Both the position numbers and the translations under genes were made by a program. DNA of 64,000 nt from Lenzites betulinus (taxonomy: Eukaryota; Basidiomycota; Agaricomycetes; Polyporales; Polyporaceae). Numbering within the stretch: the stretch's first letter is position 1; the number at the start of each line of letters is the position of its first letter. The stretch is from assembly GCA_022264855.1 (NCBI GenBank), contig JABYQU010000006.1, forward strand, positions 1,054,001-1,118,000. Direction: 5' to 3'. Shown one piece after another: positions 23,401 to 31,904 of the stretch. Below the pieces are notes generated by a model, which was not told the origin of the DNA, made no database searches, and saw only the letters and a list, made by a program, of their open reading frames with translations.

Positions 23401-24160
23401 GGTATGCCGAGCGTGTACCGTACCTCCTGAGAACAACGAAGGTAATAGAATGGATATAGTGGCGACCTTCGCTGATGATTTTTTTTCTTGACTGTGGCTT
23501 CCAAGGTAAGCACTGGTCCTGGGGAAGGGCGTTCATAAACTTCCCACTCACTCCGACGATGTTGAGAGATCAAGTCTGTTCGCGTATGTTAGTGAGCACG
23601 AAATTGCAGATCATAACGGAGACGGACTGACGTAGATCCTACGCCGTGCCATCGAAGTGTCTGGTTAGCAAGGACCACCTTATTAGCCGAGGCGTCGAAT
23701 CCGAAAGCCGTTCCAGCCCAACGAGACAGTTGCTCGAAGAACGCGCTCCAATTGGGGTTCTTGCAAGTAAACTACACAGAACATCCAGTCATCAGCATAT
23801 AAGCATAAGCATTCATGATACGATGTAAATGACCTGGGTCGCGCTCAAAGACCACGACGAAGGCTGGGAGTCGGGTGTGCTGGCAGACGCTCTCTTTTGT
23901 ATAACCTCCTGGACAAACTGGGACTCCCGTATGCCGACAGGGAGTCCGAGTACGCCTACGCCATCCACAGCAATACCGGGGTTCGGCGCATCTGAAAAGA
24001 CACGATAGCACCACGGAAGTGCTGACTTTTGCGCCAGAGCAGATTCTGCAATGGACAGAAACGTTTCCTGTGTGACGTGTTAATTTGGAGTGCCTTGAAA
24101 CTCGACATCTCCATGAAAAATGTATACCTTCACGTCGATATTATTGCGAGAAGATTGCAT
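20500..24160 (-). CDS. Dioxygenase-fold (P4H-like) protein with helical C-terminal region, paralog 1
   Basis: This is a long multi-exon gene of the basidiomycete 2OG-Fe(II)-oxygenase-like family. Exon 1 (ATG 24160) is MQSSRNNIDVK, then ETFLSIAESALAQKSALPW..DAPNPGIAVDGVGVLGLP, NPNWSAFFEQLSRWAG, an exon with LDLSTSSE, then TSAYLGSHSQEKKSS and VATISILLPSLFSGGTVHARH. The expected HxD iron motif reads HSQ. The region where the distal His and the Arg are expected (THEVKPI..GYR in active relatives) reads SLTSEPL..GAC. Downstream come LRGPDAYLATVLETCAEAHGF and LLLVIWPSW. The helical region then has DIWVRAVKTC, CACEPCIAVRHFLTHEPESEKDWERIGGQKRKHVEKF in pieces, and a Ser-rich basic tail ending NLEVSA at 20500. 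The junction between VASPN and LLLVIWPSW (about 22550-22400) could not be resolved in frame. Function is unknown; it is likely non-catalytic. Confidence 0.72.
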
Positions 24161-24633
24161 ACTGATTCAAAAAGGTTCGCAAAGGCACCGAGCAGTGCAC
24201 CGGCGTACAAAGAATTGGGTCGAGTGATGCCCAATTTCGACGGGCGCGTCGCGTCAGTTGGCGCGGTGGAGCACGGGGTCAGTCTTCTGCAGTTACTCAA
24301 TCTTAGCAAATGGGCGGGTCGGCGGTCTACTAAGAAATCAGGGTTTCTGAGGGACTGAGAGACTTTATAAAGTGAGTGGGTGGTGGTCAGGGTCCAAATA
24401 GCGCCCCAACTGAAAGGCAAGCTTCCAAGAAGCCTCAGCTTTTAGGCGCCAATATATTATACACCGTCGGTCAAAACTGTGGCAGCAAACGCGGGTTACT
24501 CATATGTCCTATTATATTGCAGAGGTACAGCTAGCATGTTAGGTATATAAGGTATCGTATTATCTTGTTCCGACTCAGACATTAATGGTAGTCGGTGGGG
24601 ATACTGCGGGGATATTAGATACTATCCTCCGTG
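24161..24633. promoter_or_regulatory. Promoter of paralog 1 and 3' flank of paralog 2
   Basis: The spacer is 473 bp. TTTATAAAG at 24364-24372 is a TATA-like palindrome about 205 bp upstream of the paralog 1 ATG. No gene is seen. Confidence 0.45.
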
Positions 24634-26363
24634 CTAGTCATCCAATGGCATGTCCTCGTCTTCACTATCGACTGAACTGAATCGATCTCGTACCGCTGGA
24701 CGTTCTGAGTGTGCCCTCCCTGTGTTTCCTGGTCGCAAAGAATCGAAAGACAGAGGCCGAGGGGACAGAGGACGTGATTGCGTGATCCCTGGAACGGGAT
24801 GGCCAGGTTTGTCGTCTTCCAGGACCTTATGGTAAGCTCCCCATGAGGGCCATACGATAAGAGCCGTCTTGTGATATACTAAGGGAGAAATTTGAACATG
24901 TAATGACACACAGTTATTGGATGTCACCGTTTAAGCCGGGTATTACCTCGTTCGATTACGACTGAAGCATCCTAGTTGTCACACTTTAGTAAGCTAAACA
25001 AACGGAGGGAGAACGTGGACTTACACCTGTGTGCTCTACGGCTTCTTCATCGTGCTTGAAGAAGTCACTCCAATCTCTCATTTCGAGTAGGGCCATCCTT
25101 TCGGACCAATATGCATCGCGGGAAGACACTATACCGAATAGGAGGCGACCCTGTAACGTCACCACATTCTCCAGATACATCGATGAATGACCTTCAGCAA
25201 TCGCATAGTCTATGAGTTTTAAGTGTCCATATTTGGAGTGCCGGTCTATGTCCTCATGGCCCGAGGCCACATCGAATCCCGTCACGCTGGCGAGGGCAAC
25301 TCGGAGACCTCGCGGGGCCGCGTACTCCTCCACGAGAGACACAAGGCGTGCGTCCTCCCCTCGGAGAACGTCTTTTCGGAGGTTGATGCGCGGGTGCTTG
25401 TCTTTGAGGATGTGTACGATTCTTGAAGGTTCATCGTTGTTCGGGTCCGATTCCCAGGACGAAAAGCATTGCTGTAGGCGGGAAAGAACCCCAATGTCAA
25501 TAGATAGTAGTGCGTCTTCCGCGGGTGCGTCGGTGGTGATATCGTAGAGAAGCATGATACGCGCGCCGCCCGTGAGGGTTTGCACTCTGAATGTGGCGTC
25601 CGTTCGCCAGGCGACGCAGGTAGTGACGAGAACGTTATCGGCCTCTGGGGTATAGCAAGTGGTACCGGCCTCATGGGATACTTCTACAGCGCCTCCGGCG
25701 TATTGGGATGGCAGAGATACCGCCAGCTGGGCAACGAGGTGGTGTGCCTTAGGTCGGCTGGACGGCACACGGTTGTTAGCGACTGACATGTGCCATACGC
25801 CGTTGCATCAGACACATACGAACTGGGGTTCAGGCGATACTGCGTACTATCTGACTGTCAATGGATCCCGTTCCATATCTTGAGCAGCTGGTCACCTACC
25901 ACTTTCCGGGATCCTGGACGAGCATCCAGGACATTGCATGACCAATATCAACTTTAATGCCTAAAGTTGTCTTCACATCTTGACAGGCTTTCTCGATGAG
26001 TCCAGCCCATCTAGTGTTATGAACGAGAACCTATACGGGTGATATTGTTAAAGCATCCAGATAGGTGCGACAGCATGGATCGTAGGATACCTTGCTCTCT
26101 TGGATTTCGCGGTTCCCTAAGGTGCCCGGCCATTGTTCCCCGCGAGACATGAGTGGTCCTCCCAGACCCGGATGGTTTGTGTTCTTGTCCAGCTCTCCAT
26201 ATTCCCGTAGGGCAGTGGCTGTCCGCCTGTTAATGGGCAACCCAATGGTATCAAAGTCCTGTAGCTCGAGTATAGGATTGGGGGCATCCGAGTACGACAG
26301 GCTGCAGGAGAAGGTCCCTGTTTTCGCGAGGTCCGAGTCCTCTAGAAGAGTTTCAAACTCCAT
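24634..26363 (-). CDS. Dioxygenase-fold (P4H-like) protein, short form, paralog 2
   Basis: The exon chain is MEFETLLEDSDLAKTGTF..DAPNPILELQDFDTIGLP, then VLVHNTRWAGLIEKACQDV..MLVQDPGK, a 32-nt exon CTQYRLNPSS, and RPKAHHLVAQLAVSLPSQYAGGAVEVSHE. It continues through AWRTDATFRVQTLTGGARIMLLYDI, LKDKHPRINLRKDVLRGEDARLVSLVEEY, an 8-codon exon DASVVIER, and VYHKTALIVWPSWGAYHKV. It ends in an acidic tail SEDEDMPLDD. The fold matches the family, but no H-x-D is present where expected and the distal His is Phe (ATFRV); the Arg (GARIML) remains. Unlike paralog 1 it stops just after the IVWPSW block, lacking the long helical region. The start at 26363 is the first Met in the exon; an upstream exon is possible. 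Confidence 0.7.
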
Positions 26364-26687
26364 CCGGAGCGTTTGCGACAAGTATACTACTGGCAGCGCC
26401 GTGACCTTGATATCTTATAAGTTGCTCTCCGGACAGGCCAATACTTACAACTCCAGGCTTTGGCAGCAAGACGACCGTATATTCCGAAGTCAGGGTAGCT
26501 ATGCACCGAGAAATAATCGATGAGGTTTTCGAGAATCTAAGGGCTAAAAGGCTTTCACTACGTACCGGTTGCAGTGACTCGTGAGCCGGGATGACACACA
26601 GTAGGTTTGGGCGCTTATATACTTACTACGAACATCCTGGCGAATAGATTGGTAACCGTAATCAAAAGTAAGTAAATCACAAGGTAA
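26364..26687. promoter_or_regulatory. Paralog 2 upstream region bordering the LINE insertion
   Basis: This 324-bp stretch lies between the paralog 2 start and the left target-site duplication. It holds donor-like sites on the minus strand (GTAAGT near 26450 and 26620), hinting at upstream exons of paralog 2 or of a gene cut by the retrotransposon. Confidence 0.4.
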
Positions 26688-26700
26688 TGCCAGGTAATGC
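26688..26700. repeat. Left target-site duplication of the LINE
   Basis: TGCCAGGTAATGC occurs here and again directly after the poly(A) tail at 37175. Two preceding A bases may also belong to it, giving 13-15 bp. Confidence 0.92.
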
Positions 26701-27679
26701 GGGGGCGACTCTTCCTAGTACCACCACCAAGTGGACTTTTCCCACGGTGCGAAAGGAAGCCCCCCCCTCCAGATGGAGGCGCGAGGTCGAAGCACCACCG
26801 CGGGCTGTCCTCAGAGAGGAAGCAAAAACAAAATGGACACAGAAAACAGTACAGCAATGCCGAAACAACGAGGACAAACCGATAGCAGAGGCCAGGAGCG
26901 CATAAGGAAGCAAGCGCCGAAACAAAGTTCAACGCCACAAGCCAAACAGAGCCAAAACTGTACAGTACTAAACTCCGATCGAACTCCGACACACATCTCC
27001 GAAGCGAGCGCTAAACAACAAGCGGAACTCTCTCGCCACCGCGGATCCGTCAAACGTGACCACGCAAAGACTAGCAACACGAGAAAGTGAGCAAAGCGCG
27101 AACAACAGCCAAGAGCTAGGGGCAAAAGCGTGGAATAACTGGGGAGTAAGAAGAGATAAATAATGGGAAACATAACGAAGGCTGAATAACCTGATCCCAG
27201 ACTATAAACGACCGGAACTACCGGGGAAGAGACCTCCCGGTGATAAGGCAAGCGCCCAAAGCTCGGAACGGAAGATAAGATCTCCGAAGAAGTGCCCGGC
27301 TGGAACGATAAGCCCAGACCTACGGGAACTAATCGCTGAGCGAGAATAGTAAGCGAACTCCACAGAGGAAGGCCAGCGCTGATGAAATGATAGCAGGAAT
27401 AACAGCGCGTGCCTGAAACAGCCTAGAGAAGAGAGCTGGGAACAAACAGTAAGCAAGGGAGATACTCTGGCTAAACCAGCCAAAAGACAGCATCTGATAT
27501 AGAAACAGAAAGAACAGAGTGGAACTTTGGGCAACCCCTCCCCACCCATGCAGCTCCAGTGAAAACAAAGCGCGTCTAACAAACCACCTTCTAATGCTCA
27601 AACCGATCAACGTCAGTTACAAACGCGCATGTTGATGATAAAAACCTGACTAGATAAGAGGCATAAACAGAGAACCACC
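26701..27679 (+). promoter_or_regulatory. LINE 5' leader
   Basis: The 979-nt A/G-rich leader precedes the first substantial ORF and has many short stops in all sense frames. It should contain the internal promoter of the element, since LINEs carry their promoter downstream of the start. I could not identify specific promoter motifs. Minus-strand open frames here reflect the T/C-rich complement. Confidence 0.55.
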
Positions 27680-28162
27680 ATGTACAAGATCATACTGGCC
27701 AAGGAGACAGGGAGAGCGACCACCCCTAGAGCCCACCCCCCCACCCCCAACCAACCACATGCAACATATGAAGCCCCAGTACCCCCCCCCACCCCCATCA
27801 AGAAGGGCATGAAAGTCAGAATCCATAAACTGGAACTGTGCGACGACCTCTTCCCTGCCAACGACATCAGCGACGGCCACTTCTACACAACAAAGCCAAC
27901 GAACGTCTTTGGCACAGTCCTGAATATCAAGACCAGAAGGGACGGAGACGTCGAGATAGAGATTCAAGACGAATCAACAAAGTCGAACGGCAGAAGGGTA
28001 GTAGTCACCGCCCAGAACAGGCAGGGAGTGACGGTGGAGCTGAGCATCGGACGAAGAATATGGGACCGCATCACCCGCAAGCCACTCGCCGAGAGTAAAG
28101 TGGCGTTCGAAAAGAACGCGACAGTCTTCCTCGACACGACGACACCGCACGAAGAAGAATGA
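27680..28162 (+). CDS. LINE ORF0, 160-aa protein of unknown function
   Basis: This ORF starts with ATG in a good context (ACCATGT) and is 160 aa long. The first 35 residues are Pro/Thr-rich (PRAHPPTPNQP, PVPPPTPIKKG). The rest looks like a compact beta-rich domain: MKVRIHKLELCDDLF, NVFGTVLNIKTRRDGDVEIEIQDE, NGRRVVVTAQNRQGVTVELS and KVAFEKNATVFLDTT. The alternating charged and hydrophobic residues suggest a small SH3- or OB-like barrel, which is inference only. It ends in acidic HEEE. I do not recognise a family. It lies 643 nt before ORF1 in the same transcript. Confidence 0.65.
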   Translation: MYKIILAKETGRATTPRAHPPTPNQPHATYEAPVPPPTPIKKGMKVRIHKLELCDDLFPANDISDGHFYTTKPTNVFGTVLNIKTRRDGDVEIEIQDESTKSNGRRVVVTAQNRQGVTVELSIGRRIWDRITRKPLAESKVAFEKNATVFLDTTTPHEEE

Positions 28163-28805
28163 AGACACAGCGAGGAGCGGGGACGAAGACGAGGGAACGA
28201 GGAGACGGGTCGGAACGGAGAGCGAGCGGAGTAGAGGAAACGGAGACCCCGAGAAGAACGGCGGAGAACGGAGAGACACAGGGAAACGTGGCGAATAGCT
28301 AGAAGGGAGAAGGACAGAGAGAGGAGACTATGTGAATGGAACACGGAACGAAGGGCGAGGAATGCTAGCGAGGGAGTGCACAGAACGGAAAACATACGAA
28401 CAGACAGGAACATGAGAACAGGACACGCTAGGAATAGTAGAGCGCACAAAATAAGTAAGAGCAAATAAAAAGCACGTACACTGAGGAAATTAATAGAAAC
28501 AGGAAATGTGGTCGGAAGGGCCGGACCGAAGCCACGCGGAAGGCGAGAAGTAACGCGCGAAATAAGCGCTGAACCCGCACTCGAAGAACACAACGCTGAA
28601 GAGAGAACGCGAGAAGGAACCAAACGGGAACCGAGAATGGCGAGCGAGCAAGCTGAGAGAACGAATGGAGAGACACGCGTAGCCCCAACTGCCCTCCCAC
28701 CACCACAGTCGCCCTGCGCAAGCCCGCGCCAGCGCAATCCGTCTGCTACTGCCCAACCCGAACGCACCTGCTTGACCCGTCTCGATAAACGACCGCGGGA
28801 GAAAG
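28163..28805 (+). other. Spacer between LINE ORF0 and ORF1
   Basis: This purine-rich 643-nt stretch is dense in GAGA/GGAACG motifs. An open frame from 28508 (187 codons, Arg/Glu/Pro-rich) overlaps the start of ORF1 in another frame and looks like a by-product of composition. Confidence 0.45.
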
Positions 28806-31422
28806 ATGGAGGAGTCCCCAGGAACGCCAACGCTAGCGCAAAAGAGAAACGCGACGCCGAGGTCGCTCCCGAAACTGAGGGCAGGCGCAGCGCCCCACCC
28901 AGCGGAGGCCGAACGAGAGGAGGACGAAAGAACAATGAGAGCCTGGGGCGGGGTCACGCAGAGATACGAGACGACAGGAGGGGCCCTCACCGAAGTAAGT
29001 CGGAAAAGAGAACCACCCGACGTGTACTGACGAAGAAAAGGAGGACCATGAGCGTTGCAGGGAGCTCATAGAGGACATCAACGACTTATCGTCCTTCGAG
29101 CCGACGCCGACCGTGTCCCCGGCGGGGTCCCAACCGATGATGAGCGGACTGGCCCATAGGGGGGAGGAAGGAGAGACAGCACAAGAAGGCGAAGAAACCG
29201 CGGGGGGCTTCACGTCGCCGGGAGGAGGACACCCCCTGGACACATATCCCCTGTCGACGTTCACTTCGAGCGCGATGACCCTCGGGCAAGAAGGCCCCCT
29301 CCAACCGAACCGCCGAGAACTGATACAAGAAGAAGCGACCCCCGGAACTCCCGACACGGAGGAGGAGAGGACGCGGAAGAGGCAGAGAATGAAGTCGCCA
29401 GCCAGAGACTCCCCGGCCCTGAACCTCCTGCGAGAACCCGCGGCCGCACGCCAAGCGAAGGGCAAAGCACCGGACACTCACAGGGGCCTGTCGCGTGGAG
29501 AGCCAAGAAAAAGCAGCCGCCTCGAAAGGCCGCTCTTCCAGCAACTAGCGAAAAGGGAGACCGAGAAGTGCGAAAGCCTCGCCGACGCACTCGCAAGGAC
29601 GGTCATGGACAAATGCCGCGACTCGATAACGCAGATGCTGAGGGAAGCAATCGAAGACCTCCATCCGGAGAGTGCGAGAAGCCGTGCCCCCGTCCCCGAG
29701 GAAGCCAGGATGGCCCTGCCGAGCTCGACAGACCCCCAGGCGCAGGAAGAGGAGGAGAGCCCGAACTGGAGGCAGGACGAGGAGAACGAGCCGCAGGAGA
29801 ACCCGAGACGAAAATCGAGCGGACTCCGGAGGAGGCTCCCGACGCGCCAGCCGAAGCACCCGGCAGAAGCCCAAGCAGGAGGAACGGTGACGAGCGAGCC
29901 GAAAGTCAAACTCCCAGCGACGCCAGCGTACACCCCAGCATGGGGAGGACCGGAAACGAAACGAATCATGCGGGAGGGCCAGTGGACGACAGCGGCGCAG
30001 ATGAGCACCCTCACACAGGACCACCGCGAGCGAGGGCAGACCCGCGAGTGCGAGGAGGGGAGCAGGAGCCCAGCACGCCGGACGAGGGACCGCGACGAGC
30101 CCGAAACCCGCCACTACCGCCCTGCCCAGCGCGATGACCAGTACGGCGAGGAAGCGTACGAGATACCGATGGATGTGGACAGACCGCCCCCGGTGCCCAG
30201 AGCCAGCCGGGAACGAGACGACGAGGACGAGGGGCCGGAAATCAGGTTCGACTGGACGATACCGAGGACGGAGAGGCCGAGGAACGACGGGGAGATCCCA
30301 GGCCCCAAGACGACCCCGGACATGTCAGCCGACCAGATCTGGGAGGCCCGCCTTGAGGTAATAGAGACCATGGGGCTAGCGGAGGAACCGGCCCAAGGCT
30401 TCCCGAAGATACACTTCCGCAACGCATACGACCTCACGCGACACCACTCGGACGCCAGCATTGCCAAGTGGAAGGCGGCGCCGGCGGGCACAGCTCTCAT
30501 ACTCGACGTCTATGGGCAAGACAACGTCTCGGATCAACGCGCGGAGGCCACGCACGCGAACCTAGTCAGGACGATAGGAATGATTACCGGGATGCCAGCG
30601 GTCAACCTCGAGGCGCCGCCGAGAGCGAGTCAGGGCGTAAGAAAATGGGACGCCGGGACAGCATGGCTGGGAACGAACTTCTGGCCGGGCGCAGCGGAAC
30701 TCCTGAAAAGGCTACGACACGTCTCGACCGACACCATCACGTTCTCGGTCCACGAGAGAGCGAACGAACCGCAGGCCTTCCTGACAGCGTTGACGGGCTT
30801 CACAAGCTGGGACGAGAACGAGATAAAAGAAAAGGTCATGTGGGAGCTCAAGACGGACCCGGCGTACTCGTCGATAAAGGGGATGGTCTCAGTACACCCG
30901 GACTACCAGGGCTACGCGAACAGGAGCGAAGCGACGACGGCCCTCATAAAGACAGTCGAAGTGAAGGTGCGCAGAATCAGCACGAAGACTAGCGAGATGC
31001 CGGTCGCGTTCATATACGTCGACCCGCCCACGACAAACTCGAAGCACTGGACGGAGTGGAGAAAAGGCCTCGAAACGCACGTGTTTTCGCGAATGGGAGG
31101 GAGGGTCAAGATCGCGCAGCGAGACTTCAGATGTGAGGGATGCCACGGAGCAGAGCACCAAACGCACCAGTGCCCCCTGAACCCGAAGGACATCCCAGGA
31201 TGGAAGGGAACGGTGGCCCCGAGGCCGACGTACTTCTTGGACCTGCCCCAGCAATCGGCCCCCCAGCCCCAGTACCAGTACCAGGAGAAGCCGCGTTCCC
31301 CGAGACCGATGACCCCGACGCCGGGCGGAACTTGGCAAGCCGACTACGCGGACAAAGCAGGGAGGAGTGGACAGGACGCGAAGAGGAAACCACCCAGCAA
31401 GCCAGCCTCGAAGAGGATGTGA
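28806..31422 (+). CDS. LINE ORF1, zinc-knuckle nucleic-acid-binding protein (apparent 46-nt intron)
   Basis: ORF1 proteins coat the element RNA. Exon 1 (28806-28994, 63 codons) begins MEESPGTPTLAQKRN in a good start context and ends GGALTE. A 46-nt intron (28995-29040) with GTAAGT, a TACTGAC branch site and AAG joins it in phase 0 to EDHERCRELIEDINDLSSFE. The total is 856 aa. If it is not spliced, translation would start at the ATG at 29113 (769 aa). The N-terminal half is disordered and charged. A more ordered region spans about residues 455-740. A CCHC knuckle CEGCHGAEHQTHQC (C-x2-C-x4-H-x4-C) lies at about 761-774. The tail is Pro/Gln/Lys-rich. Confidence 0.82.
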
Positions 31423-31904
31423 GCGGGAGAATGGACAGCGCGAGTACACCCCGTAGACGCGACATCTTGAAGAGCACGCATGTAGTATATAGAGGCTAAC
31501 GTTGACATCTTGAGGCACGAGGACGGCCGATGTGACGAATCGGACGAGAGTGCAACCCGCCGCGAAAGCGTAATCGAGCCAGCTACGATGCAAGCTGAGC
31601 GACGGGGTCCGGAGCCGGCCCACATATACTGGCCCCAGGGCGCAGGAAAGCCGGCTCCGAAGGGTGGATTCTAAACGGCGGCCTATTTAGGCCACGACGT
31701 GCCGTGCCGAGAGGCTGAAGCCTGCTGCCGCGACGCCAAGCTGGAGGCGCAGCGGAGAGCAAATGTGCAGAGTCGCCCGTGAGGCAGGGATAAGCCTCTA
31801 ACTGCGTGCGCCATGGCTGAGGCCACGCAGGACACTAGACAGCTGCTATAAACAACATCCATAACGCAAATAACAACGGCATAACTACACTGGCAAACGG
31901 CTAT
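31423..31904 (+). other. LINE inter-ORF spacer
   Basis: The spacer is 482 nt between the ORF1 stop and the first ATG of ORF2. It is longer than the overlaps or short gaps common in LINEs. A 14-nt palindrome GGCCTATTTAGGCC lies at 31680-31693. The ORF2 frame is open only back to a TAG at 31836. Confidence 0.7.

Noticed and set aside
28508..29071. 187-codon plus-strand ORF overlapping the start of LINE ORF1
   Set aside because: Low-complexity Arg/Glu/Pro sequence in a different frame from ORF1; the frame beginning at 28806 joins ORF1 by a good intron and is the better candidate.
26811..29596. Many minus-strand ORFs rich in Phe, Leu and Ser inside the LINE, looking like membrane proteins
   Set aside because: They are the complement of the purine-rich sense strand; hydrophobicity follows from TTC/CTC-rich codons and no start or splice logic supports them.
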